This document shows, one piece after another, positions 38,546 through 46,063 of a stretch of DNA of 46,063 nt. This DNA is from Bauldia sp. (GTDB taxonomy: Bacteria; Pseudomonadota; Alphaproteobacteria; Rhizobiales; Kaistiaceae), in NCBI RefSeq assembly GCF_020442045.1, contig NZ_JAGRLA010000091.1:1-46063 (forward strand), given 5' to 3'. The notes beneath the pieces were generated by a model. That model did no database searches. It was given only the letters and a program-made list of their open reading frames with translations, and was not told the DNA's origin. Position 1 is the first letter of the stretch; each line of letters opens with the position of its first letter. The position numbers were made by a program, and so were the translations under genes.

Positions 38546-39109
38546 TTGGATCAGACCCTTTCCGAACTCGGTCAGGCGGCGGTTGCCGATCTCGGCACCG
38601 TGCTTGCCCGCATGCCCGACGACGCCGCCGATCCGCTGATCGAGGCGATCCTCGCGGCGCGCCGTATCGCCATCCATGGTCTCGGCCGCGAGGGGCTGGC
38701 GATGAAAGGCTTCGCCATGCGCCTCTTCCATATGGGGCGAGACGTCCATGTGGTCGGCGACATGACCACCCCGCCGCTCGGCCCCGGAGACCTGCTGATC
38801 GTCAGCGCCGGCCCGGGCGATTTCCGCAGCATCGACGCCCTGCTCGACATCGCCTCCAATGCCGGCGCAAAGACCGCGGTGGTGACCGCGGAGCCGGAGG
38901 GCGCGACATCCCGGAAGGCCGACGTCCAATTGGCGATCCCGGCCCAGACCATGGCCAGCGACCAGGGCGGCGCGGTCTCGGTGCTGCCGATGGGGTCGCT
39001 CTTCGAGATCGCCCAGGCGATCGTCTTCGAACTGGTCATCCTGAGGCTGCGCGAACGCACCGGCGAGACCGCCGAGACGATGCGGGCGCGGCACACAAAT
39101 CTCGAATGA
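38546..39109 (+). CDS. SIS-domain phosphosugar isomerase, 6-phospho-3-hexuloisomerase-like
   Basis: The 187-residue protein starts at TTG 38546, seven bases behind a perfect GAGGAGG (38533-38539); an upstream open frame lies in the promoter and is not coding. It has the single SIS fold: RRIAIHGLGREGLAMKGFAM (first strand and sugar-phosphate loop), DVHVVGDMTTPPLGPGDLLI, VSAGPGDFRSIDAL, AGAKTAVVTAEP and a C-terminal helical region with GSLFEIAQAIVFE, matching the hexuloisomerase (HxlB/PHI) group. No hexulose-6-phosphate synthase accompanies it; a BtpA TIM barrel lies where that partner would be. It probably isomerises the phosphosugar made by the ribokinase-like enzyme of this region. Confidence 0.88.
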   Translation: MDQTLSELGQAAVADLGTVLARMPDDAADPLIEAILAARRIAIHGLGREGLAMKGFAMRLFHMGRDVHVVGDMTTPPLGPGDLLIVSAGPGDFRSIDALLDIASNAGAKTAVVTAEPEGATSRKADVQLAIPAQTMASDQGGAVSVLPMGSLFEIAQAIVFELVILRLRERTGETAETMRARHTNLE

Positions 39110-39194
39110 GCGGGCCCGTGGAGCGCGGACATCCGCGCGCCCGGCGCGACAACGGCAATCATCGATCTTCAACCGAGCAGGAGACCAACCAGGC

Positions 39195-40007
39195 ATGACC
39201 GGCAATTTCACGAGCGTTTTCGGCAAGACCAAACCGGCCATCGCGATGGTGCATCTCGGCGCGCTGCCGGGATCGCCGCTTCACGACGCATCGGGGGGGC
39301 TGGAGGGGTTGGTCGAAGGAGCCGCGAAGGATCTCGCCGCCCTGCAGAAGGCCGGCTTCGACGCGATCATGTTCGGCAACGAAAACGACCGGCCCTACGA
39401 ATTCAACGTCGACACCGCGTCGACCGCGACGATGGCCTATGTCATCGGTCGCCTGCGCTCCGAGATCACGGTACCCTTCGGGGTCAACGTGCTGTGGGAT
39501 CCGATGAGCTCGATGGCGCTCGCCGCTGCGACCGGCGCGGCCTTCGTCCGGGAGATCCTGACCGGCACCTATGCCTCCGACATGGGGCCGTGGACGCCGG
39601 ACGCGGGCAAGGCGATCCGCTACCGCGATCGGCTCGGACGCTCGGACCTCGCCGTGCTCTACAACATCTCGGCGGAATTCGCCTGGTCGCTCGACCAGCG
39701 GAGCCTCGCCGACCGCGCCCGCAGCGCGGTCTTCTCCTCGATTCCCGACGCGGTGCTGGTATCCGGGGCGATCACCGGCGAGGCCGCGGCGATGACCGAC
39801 CTCGAGTCGGTCAAGGCGGTGCTGCCCGACACGCCGGTGCTCGCCAATACCGGGGTCAAGCATGCGACCGTGGCGGAGGTGCTGAGGGTCGCGGACGGCT
39901 GCATCGTCGGCTCGTCGCTGAAGGTCGACGGCGACACCTGGAACCCGGTCGACCCGGAGCGCGCGGGCGAGTTCATGCGGATCGTGCGCGAAGCGCGGGG
40001 CGGCTGA
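39195..40007 (+). CDS. BtpA/SgcQ family TIM-barrel protein
   Basis: The 270-residue protein shows the family pattern from its start: KPAIAMVHLGALPGSPLHDA, AGFDAIMFGNENDRPYEF, VPFGVNVLWDPMSSMALAAA, VLVSGAITGEAAAMTDLESV, PVLANTGVKHATVAEVL and GCIVGSSLKVDGDTWNPVD. BtpA was named for a role in photosystem I accumulation in cyanobacteria, and SgcQ lies in an enterobacterial sugar operon; the chemistry of neither is settled. The C-terminal phosphate-binding-like strands (NTGVK, GSSLK) suggest a phosphosugar ligand. It follows the SIS gene by 85 bases and is probably cotranscribed, which makes an aldolase-, lyase- or epimerase-type step plausible. Confidence 0.88.
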   Translation: MTGNFTSVFGKTKPAIAMVHLGALPGSPLHDASGGLEGLVEGAAKDLAALQKAGFDAIMFGNENDRPYEFNVDTASTATMAYVIGRLRSEITVPFGVNVLWDPMSSMALAAATGAAFVREILTGTYASDMGPWTPDAGKAIRYRDRLGRSDLAVLYNISAEFAWSLDQRSLADRARSAVFSSIPDAVLVSGAITGEAAAMTDLESVKAVLPDTPVLANTGVKHATVAEVLRVADGCIVGSSLKVDGDTWNPVDPERAGEFMRIVREARGG

Positions 40008-40035
40008 GGCGCCGGCCCGAAGCGGAGGCGCCTTG

Positions 40036-40076
40036 CGTCCTTCGAGGCCCGGGCTTCGTCCTCGCGCCTCAGGACG
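40036..40076. repeat. Candidate dispersed palindromic intergenic repeat
   Basis: GCGTCCTTCGAG (about 40035-40046) and CTCAGGACGA (40068-40077) are imperfect inverted ends around a GC-rich centre. The TCCTTCGAG...CTCAGGA pattern is one I know from intergenic repeats of Hyphomicrobiales genomes. It lies between convergent btpA and permease genes and could also act as a transcription end. A GTCATTCCGAGGCG segment at about 40134-40147 recalls another such end. The remainder of the 279-base gap (40008-40286) shows no gene. Confidence 0.4.
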
Positions 40077-40286
40077 ACGAGTCGGGGGATTCACGAACCG
40101 GAAGGGGCGGCGTCTGTCCGGAGCCATGTTCCCGTCATTCCGAGGCGCCGGCCGCGGTGCGGCTGGCCTCGAAGAACGCAAATCGGAGGCACCCGGCACC
40201 GATCGGACAGCAGGGCAGGCCCCCTTCCGAGGCGAGGACGCCGGCGGCGGTAAAAGGAATCCGCCGCAATTCCAGAAGCCTGGACG

Positions 40287-41213
40287 CTACTTGACAGCGC
40301 CGGTGGACAGACCCTGGACGATGTAGCGTTCGAGCAGGATGCCGACGATGATCAGCGGCAGGATGGCCGCCGCCGAAAGCGCCGCCATCGACCACCAGCT
40401 GATTCCTTGCGAGCCGGTCTGACTGGCCACCATGACCGGGAGCGTCTGGACATTGGCGCCGGTGAGCAACGCGGCGAAGAAATACTCGTTCCACGACAGG
40501 ACGAGCGCGAGGATGAACGCGGCGACCATGCCGGGCAGCGCGATCGGCAGGACGATGCGCAGGAAGGTGCCCCAGATCGACAGGCCATCGACAAAGGCGG
40601 CTTCCTCGAGCTCGACCGGGATGGTGTGGAACTGGTCGCGCATGATCCAGATGACGATCGGCAGGACCATCAGGGTGTAGACGAGGATGAGCCCGGGCAG
40701 CGAGTCGAGCAGCGCCAGCTCCTTGTAGAGGACGAGGAAGGGCATCGCCAGAACGACCGGCGGCAGGATGAGCTGCGAGATGAAGAAGAAGCCGATGTCG
40801 TCATTCTTCATCGGGCCGAAGCGATAGGGGAAGCGCGCGAGGCCATAGCCGGCGAGCGAGCCCAGCGCCAGCGCCAGGAAGGAGCCGCCGAGCGAGGCCC
40901 ACAGGCTGTTGGTGAAGCGCTTGAGGAACTCTTCCCGGACGGTCGATGTCTCGAAGATCGTGTCGGGCGACAGACCGAGTGACCGCAGGCCCTTCCAGCT
41001 CGGCGTGAAGTCGACCAGCGGGACCAGGTGACCCTGCATGACGTCGGGCGCCTCCTTGAGGGCGGTGGTGAAGGTCCAGTAGATTGGAAACAGGCAGATG
41101 AAGGCCCAGAAGATCAGCACGCCGTAGATCAGCACCCGGGTGGCCATGAAGGCCGCGCGGCGGGAGCCATGGTGAACGGGGGTGCTGTCGAGCGTCGATG
41201 TGTAACTCGTCAA
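40287..41213 (-). CDS. Sugar ABC transporter permease, MalG type
   Basis: The 308-residue protein has six membrane spans. The EAA loop that contacts the ATPase is ELEEAAFVDGLSIWGTFLRI. The start region MTSYTSTLDSTPVHHGSRRA is polar, then RVLIYGVLIFWAFICLFPIY opens span one, and the final spans contain VAAFILALVLSWNEYFFAALL, typical of carbohydrate (CUT1) permeases. Its start is 13 bases after the stop of the MalF-type gene. No ATPase gene follows; the next gene converges from the other side. Confidence 0.93.
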   Translation of the reverse strand: MTSYTSTLDSTPVHHGSRRAAFMATRVLIYGVLIFWAFICLFPIYWTFTTALKEAPDVMQGHLVPLVDFTPSWKGLRSLGLSPDTIFETSTVREEFLKRFTNSLWASLGGSFLALALGSLAGYGLARFPYRFGPMKNDDIGFFFISQLILPPVVLAMPFLVLYKELALLDSLPGLILVYTLMVLPIVIWIMRDQFHTIPVELEEAAFVDGLSIWGTFLRIVLPIALPGMVAAFILALVLSWNEYFFAALLTGANVQTLPVMVASQTGSQGISWWSMAALSAAAILPLIIVGILLERYIVQGLSTGAVK

Positions 41214-41226
41214 AGCTTCGCCCTCC

Positions 41227-42366
41227 CTAGCTCTCCGCGACCGCGGGCAAGGCGCCGTATCGCCTCGCCAACCGCCGTCCGGCGATCAGCAGCACGGTGA
41301 TGAAGATGATGATGGCTATCAGGTAGAACTCGGCGAGCGCCGTCCCGTAGCCGACGTTCGATCTGTCCCGATACTCGCGATAGATGAAGCTCGAAACCGT
41401 GTCGGTGGCACCGCCCGGGCCGCCCGCGGTGACGTTGATGACGATGTCGGCGAGCTTCAGCTTGAAGATGATCCGGATAATGATCGTGGTGATCGAGACC
41501 GGCAGCATCAGCGGGAAGATAATCCGCCAGAACGCCTGCCACGGGGTGGCGCCATCGACCTTGGAGGCCTCGAGGACCTCCTTCGGCAGGGCCTGCAGCC
41601 CGGCGAGCAGAAGAATGATCATCAGCGGGATGAAGACCCAGGCGTCCATGACCTCGATCGACAGGCGGGCGATCCAGGGGTCGCTGAAGAAGGCGGGCCT
41701 TTCCCAGCCGAGGAGACGGGCCAGCCGCGCCATCGGGCCGAAGCGGTTCTCCATGATCGACTTGCCGACCATCCAGCTCACCGCGACGGGCGACAGCATG
41801 AAGGGCAGGAGGAAGACGATGCGGAAAAAGCGGCGGGCGCGGATCTCGGAATTGAGGATCATGGCGAGGCCGAAGGCGACGGCATATTCCACCAGCACCA
41901 TCAGCCCGTAATAGAGCATGTTGCCGAGTGCGTTCCAGAAGAAGGGGTCGTTCCACAGGGCGCGGAGATTGTCCCAGCCGTTGAAGACGCGGCCGGCGTC
42001 CGAGCTCAGGTTCCAGCTGGTGAAGGCGATATAGAATCCGAAGATCGTCGGGAAGACGACCAGGGCGACCGTGAAGAAGACGGCAGGCAGCACGAAGGTC
42101 GCGCGCGAGCCGCGTTCACCGCGCACCAGCACCTGGCCGAAGATGATCGACGCGGCCCACAGGGCGTAGGCGTAGAGCACCGGCAGCCAGGTGTCGAAGC
42201 CGGACTCGATGACGCCCGACGCATAGAGGATCTGGAAGGCAAGGGTCGCAACGAAGATGATCGAGCCGGCGGCGATCATCAACTTGCCGGCCATCTTCTG
42301 GCTGGTGGCGTTGGCCACGGGCCTGTCGAAAGCGAGGGGGGCATTTGCCGGTGTCGAACTGGTCAT
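41227..42366 (-). CDS. Sugar ABC transporter permease, MalF type, with N-terminal extra spans
   Basis: The 379-residue protein has the CUT1 permease core in the last 280 residues, with the EAA loop EVLEASKVDGATPWQAFWRI. About 90 residues precede the core and add two further hydrophobic segments (MIAAGSIIFVATLAFQILYA and VLYAYALWAASIIFGQVLVR), so eight spans are expected, like MalF rather than the six-span relatives. It is cotranscribed with the MalG-type gene. A strong terminator lies between it and the binding-protein gene upstream. Confidence 0.92.
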   Translation of the reverse strand: MTSSTPANAPLAFDRPVANATSQKMAGKLMIAAGSIIFVATLAFQILYASGVIESGFDTWLPVLYAYALWAASIIFGQVLVRGERGSRATFVLPAVFFTVALVVFPTIFGFYIAFTSWNLSSDAGRVFNGWDNLRALWNDPFFWNALGNMLYYGLMVLVEYAVAFGLAMILNSEIRARRFFRIVFLLPFMLSPVAVSWMVGKSIMENRFGPMARLARLLGWERPAFFSDPWIARLSIEVMDAWVFIPLMIILLLAGLQALPKEVLEASKVDGATPWQAFWRIIFPLMLPVSITTIIIRIIFKLKLADIVINVTAGGPGGATDTVSSFIYREYRDRSNVGYGTALAEFYLIAIIIFITVLLIAGRRLARRYGALPAVAES

Positions 42367-42397
42367 GGCACCGCGCTGACGGATCAGCTTTCCTGAG

Positions 42398-42437
42398 AAA
42401 AAACGTGGACTGGCGGCACGGTCCGCGCCACCAGTCC
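42398..42437 (-). terminator. Intrinsic terminator between binding-protein and permease genes
   Basis: Read leftward, GGACTGGTGGCGCGG (42437-42423) pairs with CCGTGCCGCCAGTCC (42421-42407), with two G-U pairs and a small loop, then ACG and six T (42398-42403). It begins 34 bases after the binding-protein stop and ends 32 bases before the MalF-type start. Partial read-through would give more binding protein than permease. Confidence 0.85.
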
Positions 42438-42470
42438 GATTTCCGCGTTCACCGGAGAATCCGGATCCCG

Positions 42471-44132
42471 CTACATTCCGAGCGAAGCCTTATAGAGCTT
42501 GATCTGGTTTTCCCGACCGATCTCGTCGGTGATCTTCTCCCAGGCCGCCGCGATGGCATCCGCAGTCTCCTGCGCCGACTTGTACTGGCCGGCAAAGCCC
42601 TTGGCCAGTTCGTCCTCGGCGATGGAGTAGTACTGGAAGATGCCCGGAATACGCGGCTCGATGGCGGCGTTCGGATGGTTGTAGGATTCCGACTCGGAGC
42701 CGAGATAGTCGCTGATGAAGTCGGAATCGTACCCGGCCTCGACCCACTCCTCGATGTTGAAGTGGCTGTTCCGGTACGGCTGGAAGCCGGACGGATAGGC
42801 CGCGCACCACAGCGACAGGTCCTTGCCGCCGAGATGGGCCGCCGCGCTCCACGCGGCCTTGCGCTTCTTCTCGTCGCCCGAGACCCTGTTGGTGACGTAG
42901 ATGCCCCAGCCGAGATAGGCCATGTTCGGCGCGAAGTTCGGCGTCGCCGGCGTCTCCCACTCGCTGGTCTTGGCGTTGTAGACCTGCTTGCTGCCGGGGT
43001 TGATCGAGAAGCCGACGACGTCGCCGATCACCGAGGAGTCGGACGTGCGGGCGTTGGAGCCGACGTCGCCCCACCAGCAGATCATCGAGCCGGTACCGGC
43101 CAGGAACTGCTGGAAGGCCGTGGTGCCGGGGTCCGCGTTGATCTGGTCCGGCGGATAGACGTCGGCGGCGATGAGGTCCATGACGTCCTGGATCGCCCGC
43201 ACGAAGGCCGGGTTGTTCACCCGCGGCTTCATGGTGTCGGGATCGAACAGCCATGCCGGATCGTCGGGATGCTTGGCATAGGCCGTGGCGCGGTCCTCGA
43301 GGAAGTAGAAGCCGAAGCCGCCCCAGCCCTTGAGCGGGTCGAGGAAGCCATAGGCATCGAGGCCGGTGAGCGGGTCCGACTGGCCCTTCACCTTCTTGGT
43401 GACCTCGTCGACCTCGTCCCAGGTGGTCGGGGCATCGGTCATGCCGCTGATCGAGCCTTCGCCGAAATAGTCGGTCCGATACGCGAAGGTGTGGCAATCG
43501 CCGTCGATGGTGATGCGATAGGTCTTGCCATCCCAGGTGCCGACCGGCGGCTTCAGGTAGTTCACGTAGTCGTCCATGTCGATCAGGGTCTTCACCCAGT
43601 CCGGCATCTCGTCGAGCAGGCCCTTGCCGGCCGTGTCACCCTCGAATGGGGCGCCCATCTCGATGATGTCGAAGTCCACCGTGCCGGTGGCGATCGACTG
43701 CTGGAGGCGCGGATTGTAATCGGCCTGGGCGAGGTCGATCCAGTTGATCTTGGCGCCGGTATAGGTCTCCCAGGGCTTCAGGAAGCCGCGGAACAGCAGG
43801 TTGTGGAGGTTCTGGTTGTTGAGCCCCATGAAGGTCAGCTCGACGCCGGCGAATTCGCCTTCCTTCACCGTCTCCTTGGTGCCGCCGAGGCAGAGCTCAC
43901 CGACCTTCTGCCAGTCGGCGTCGGTCGGCGATCCCTTGCCGACGCCCGGGATCTTGAGGATCTCGGCGCGCAGGTTGTCCTGGGCAAGGGCTTTCCCGGT
44001 CAACGGGCTCAACGGCCCCAGGGCGCCGGCCGAGCCGAAGGCGGCGACGGCGCCCGCGCCGGCGGCACCCTTGAGAAGCGCGCGGCGGCTCGCCTGCATC
44101 TGCATCAGGCGATTGTAGAGTTCTAACTTCAC
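42471..44132 (-). CDS. Tat-exported ABC transporter solute-binding protein, large
   Basis: This is the periplasmic receptor of the sugar importer. The 553-residue protein starts at GTG behind GGGAGG. A twin-arginine signal ([20 protein letters not shown], residues 15-34) ends near KALA-QDN (about 50-52), so it is likely folded in the cytosol before export. The mature protein has the family 1 hinge-bending fold: FMGLNNQNLHNLLFRGFLKP, GTVDFDIIEMGAPFEGDTAG, YRTDYFGEGSISGMTDAPTT and GSMICWWGDVG. It is about 100 residues longer than usual sugar receptors. Many Trp, Tyr and Asp residues suit a sugar ligand. It heads the transporter transcript. Confidence 0.92.
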   Translation of the reverse strand: MKLELYNRLMQMQASRRALLKGAAGAGAVAAFGSAGALGPLSPLTGKALAQDNLRAEILKIPGVGKGSPTDADWQKVGELCLGGTKETVKEGEFAGVELTFMGLNNQNLHNLLFRGFLKPWETYTGAKINWIDLAQADYNPRLQQSIATGTVDFDIIEMGAPFEGDTAGKGLLDEMPDWVKTLIDMDDYVNYLKPPVGTWDGKTYRITIDGDCHTFAYRTDYFGEGSISGMTDAPTTWDEVDEVTKKVKGQSDPLTGLDAYGFLDPLKGWGGFGFYFLEDRATAYAKHPDDPAWLFDPDTMKPRVNNPAFVRAIQDVMDLIAADVYPPDQINADPGTTAFQQFLAGTGSMICWWGDVGSNARTSDSSVIGDVVGFSINPGSKQVYNAKTSEWETPATPNFAPNMAYLGWGIYVTNRVSGDEKKRKAAWSAAAHLGGKDLSLWCAAYPSGFQPYRNSHFNIEEWVEAGYDSDFISDYLGSESESYNHPNAAIEPRIPGIFQYYSIAEDELAKGFAGQYKSAQETADAIAAAWEKITDEIGRENQIKLYKASLGM

Positions 44133-44242
44133 GATAAATCCTCCCGCTCTGGAGCGTATGTCCTCCCTGGACTCCTGTCCCCGGACAATGAGCGAACGAC
44201 TTTCAGCGCTCGCCTCCCGGCCGGCGACGGAAGTGACATTTC

Positions 44243-44270
44243 AGTATGCAGCAGCCTAGAGGGGTGTCAA
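44243..44270 (-). promoter_or_regulatory. Candidate promoter of the sugar transporter genes
   Basis: Read leftward: TTGACA (44265-44270), 16-base spacer, CATACT (44243-44248), with a leader of about 100 bases to the binding-protein start. TGACA/TGTCA half-sites flank the core (44234-44238 and 44265-44269) and might bind a regulator. The remaining gap up to the kinase gene (to 44404) shows nothing else. Confidence 0.6.
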
Positions 44271-44404
44271 CAAATCGTCTGCCGCAAGGTGCGAGCCATG
44301 ACAACCCAAGGGCGCGCTCGCGGTATCGCGGCCGGGTGTCTACGACGCGCTGCCGGGCCGCGGGGAGGTCGACCGCTTTCGCGTCGAACAATAAAGCCGG
44401 CCGA

Positions 44405-45337
44405 TCAGCGGCGGGCGAGCAGGGCCTCGACCTCGGCGAGCGTCGGCATCGACGGCGCGGTGCCGTGGCGCGTCACCGACAGGCCGGCCGTCGCGCAGCC
44501 GAAGCGGGCGGCCTCGGCCGCCGGCATGCCCATGGCCAGGGCCGCCGCGAAGCCACCGTTGAAGGCGTCACCCGCCCCGGCGGTCTCGACCACCGGGTCG
44601 ATCTCGAAGGCCGGGACGAGGGTCGATTCGGTCGGCGTGTGGAGGAGGGCGCCCGCCTCGCCAAGGGTTATCAGCGCGGTTCCCGCTCCCTTGTCGAGGA
44701 AGACGTCGCCGGCCTTCCGGGCCTCCTCGACGTTGGTCACCGGCAGGTTGGTGAGGAAGGCGGCTTCGCTCTCGTTCGGCGTGACGTAGTCGCAGAGCGC
44801 ATAGATGGTGTCATCGACGGGGGCGGCCGGCGCCGGGTTGAAGACCGTCGCGACGCCGGCTGCGCGGGCGATCTCGAGGGCGCGATGGGCGGCCTCGGCC
44901 GGCTGCTCGAGCTGGGTGACGAAGACGGCGGCGCCGCGGATGGCGTCGGCCGCGGATTCCACGTCCTCCGCACTGATGCTTTCGGCGACACCCGGCGCGA
45001 CGATGATCGCATTCTCGCCGGTGCGTTCGTTGACATAGATGAAGGCGGCGCCGGTCGGCCCGTCGGGGGACTCGACGATCCGGGCGGTGATGCCCTCGGT
45101 CCGCCAGGTCGATTGCGCCACCGCGCCGAAGTCGTCCTGGCCCAGCCGCGAGATGAAGGTGACCCTGGCGCCGAGGCGGGCGGCGGCGACCGACTGGTTC
45201 GAGCCCTTGCCGCCGGGGCCCATCTTGAAGCCGGTGCCGAAGATGGTCTCGCCCATGGCCGGCATGCGGTCGGCGCGAAAGGCGAGGTCGGCGACGAAGA
45301 CGCCGAGGATGGCGATGCCGCTTTTTTCTTCCGTCAT
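44405..45337 (-). CDS. PfkB/ribokinase family sugar kinase
   Basis: The kinase phosphorylates a sugar with ATP. The 310-residue protein carries both PfkB signatures: GPGGKGSNQSVAAARLG (about residues 40-56) and the catalytic anion hole VVETAGAGDAFNGGFAAALA with the base Asp in GAGD. Other ribokinase features include FISRLGQDDFG, the PNESEAAFL helix and ITLGEAGALL. The sugar is probably a pentose or related sugar, given the RbsD/FucU neighbour 15 bases upstream. It lies between that gene and the transporter genes, all leftward. Relatives also phosphorylate nucleosides or ribulose, so ribose itself is not certain. Confidence 0.92.
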   Translation of the reverse strand: MTEEKSGIAILGVFVADLAFRADRMPAMGETIFGTGFKMGPGGKGSNQSVAAARLGARVTFISRLGQDDFGAVAQSTWRTEGITARIVESPDGPTGAAFIYVNERTGENAIIVAPGVAESISAEDVESAADAIRGAAVFVTQLEQPAEAAHRALEIARAAGVATVFNPAPAAPVDDTIYALCDYVTPNESEAAFLTNLPVTNVEEARKAGDVFLDKGAGTALITLGEAGALLHTPTESTLVPAFEIDPVVETAGAGDAFNGGFAAALAMGMPAAEAARFGCATAGLSVTRHGTAPSMPTLAEVEALLARR

Positions 45338-45352
45338 GTCAAAGGCTCCGGC

Positions 45353-45808
45353 TCAGTCGGCGTCCGGCGGGATGACGCCCTTCTTGAAGACGAAACAGCC
45401 ATAAAAGCGGCGCTCGCCGGTCTGGATCACGCAATAGGCCTTCTTCGCAAGGTCGTAGAAGGCGAAGCGCTCGATCGAGCCCATCGGCCATGACCTGCCC
45501 TCGGCCGCGTCGATCTCCTTCTGCACCTCGGCCTGGACCGGCGGTACCTCATCGGGCTTGTCGACGATCTCCATGCGGAGCGCCGGATTCTCGACGAAGG
45601 CATCGAGCGGCATGACCGAGAGGATCGCCTTGGCGGCCCGGGCGGCGGTGACATTGTCGATCCGCAGGAGCGAGCCGAGCACGGTCTGGCGGGCGACGGA
45701 GTCCGCCGGGAAGTTGGTGTCGCAGATCACGAGGTCGTCGCCGTGGCCCATGGCGCGGAGCGCGCCGAGAACCTCGGCATTGAGGACCGGATCAATGGAT
45801 TTCAGCAT
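45353..45808 (-). CDS. RbsD/FucU family sugar mutarotase
   Basis: The family interconverts alpha and beta (or pyranose and furanose) forms of sugars before phosphorylation. The 151-residue protein reads like FucU: MLKSIDPVLNAEVLGALRAM, GHGDDLVICDTNFPADSVAR (catalytic His in MGHGD), IERFAFYDLAKKAYCVIQTG and the C-terminal YGCFVFKKGV. DTNFPA replaces the usual DAHFPA, a change at the sugar site that may mark another ligand. A GGGGGAA sits before the ATG. It is 32 bases after the truncated unknown gene and 15 before the kinase gene, in one operon. Confidence 0.92.
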   Translation of the reverse strand: MLKSIDPVLNAEVLGALRAMGHGDDLVICDTNFPADSVARQTVLGSLLRIDNVTAARAAKAILSVMPLDAFVENPALRMEIVDKPDEVPPVQAEVQKEIDAAEGRSWPMGSIERFAFYDLAKKAYCVIQTGERRFYGCFVFKKGVIPPDAD

Positions 45809-45840
45809 GAATGATATTCCCCCTGTAGTGCGGTTCCGCC

Positions 45841-46063
45841 CTAGTCGGCGGTGATCCTCATAGCATCGAACGGGCCGGTGGCGCTGTCCTGAAGCGATCC
45901 GGTATCCAGCGGGTCGGCATCGAAGGGCGCGAAGGAAAGCGTCGCGGTCCCGGTCATCGCGGCGGCAGAGATGTCGTAGACGCCGTCGATATCGACCCTG
46001 CCGATCCGCGGCTCGGGCCAGTGGATCGAGGCGAGCGTGAAGTCGAGGATGACCGCCTTGAAA
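45841..46063 (-). CDS. C-terminal fragment of an unrecognised protein (runs off the window)
   Basis: About 73 codons of open frame end at a TAG 32 bases before the RbsD/FucU start. The fragment is beta-rich and without membrane spans: AVILDFTLASIHWPEPRIGR, VDIDGVYDISAAAMTGTATL, SFAPFDADPLDTGSLQDSAT and a final FDAMRITAD. Its place at the head of the sugar operon suggests a related enzyme or binding protein. I do not recognise the family, and it does not look like the end of an ABC ATPase. Confidence 0.6.
   Translation of the reverse strand, partial: FKAVILDFTLASIHWPEPRIGRVDIDGVYDISAAAMTGTATLSFAPFDADPLDTGSLQDSATGPFDAMRITAD

Noticed and set aside
40287..46063. Naming the cluster as ribose or fucose catabolism
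   Set aside because: The kinase and RbsD/FucU hits would allow it, but the MalFG-type importer, SIS and BtpA genes do not match the known rbs or fuc operons.

Overview
This GC-rich window looks chromosomal and comes from an alphaproteobacterium, most likely of the order Hyphomicrobiales (Rhizobiales). The main evidence is gene order: an F1-only ATP synthase operon (atpHAGDC, no F0 genes beside it), the string obgE-proB-proA-nadD-rsfS-rlmH-envC-ctpA-deacetylase-rppH, an L21 ribosomal protein with a helix-hairpin-helix tail, and a 16-stranded-type porin. I see no rRNA, tRNA, CRISPR array, insertion sequence or prophage. The genus cannot be fixed from what is visible.

Region 1 (1-11.2 kb) is mixed. 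It holds an exported ankyrin-repeat/cytochrome c hybrid, an unrecognised 396-residue protein behind a perfect operator-like palindrome, a porin, an agmatine-deiminase-family enzyme, a VOC-fold protein, the replication-restart helicase PriA, a 714-residue fusion of a CrtC/AttH-type lipocalin-like domain with a polyprenyl diphosphate synthase, and a DUF817 membrane protein. The fusion is the strongest candidate for undescribed biology: its synthase half carries sequence signatures that I associate with eukaryotic-type (type III) geranylgeranyl diphosphate synthases.

Region 2 (11.5-30.4 kb) is housekeeping. The F1 ATP synthase operon runs rightwards and converges on a long leftward series for ribosome assembly (rplU, rpmA, obgE, rsfS, rlmH), proline synthesis (proB, proA), NAD synthesis (nadD), cell-wall processing (envC, ctpA, a divergent polysaccharide deacetylase) and mRNA decay (rppH). 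It has two interruptions: a VapBC toxin-antitoxin pair lies between obgE and proB and overlaps proB by 4 bases, and a DMT-family exporter sits in reverse orientation between proB and proA. A textbook promoter precedes rplU and a textbook intrinsic terminator follows rpmA.

Region 3 (30.5-38.5 kb) is accessory metabolism: a possible mutarotase-fold protein, a ketopantoate-reductase-family protein overlapping an acyl/oxalyl-CoA-ligase-like enzyme, a divergent M24 metallopeptidase, a fumarylacetoacetate-hydrolase-family enzyme, a TauE/SafE permease and a membrane-anchored SH3 protein.

Region 4 (38.5 kb to the end) looks like one sugar-use system made of two converging units. Rightward, from a strong promoter, are a SIS-domain phosphosugar isomerase and a BtpA/SgcQ TIM-barrel protein. 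Leftward are a truncated unknown gene, a RbsD/FucU-type sugar mutarotase, a ribokinase-family kinase, a Tat-exported solute-binding protein and two MalFG-type permeases. A strong terminator separates the binding-protein gene from the permeases. No ABC ATPase gene is in view. The likely sequence is uptake, anomer conversion, phosphorylation, isomerisation and then an unknown BtpA reaction; the sugar cannot be named from sequence.
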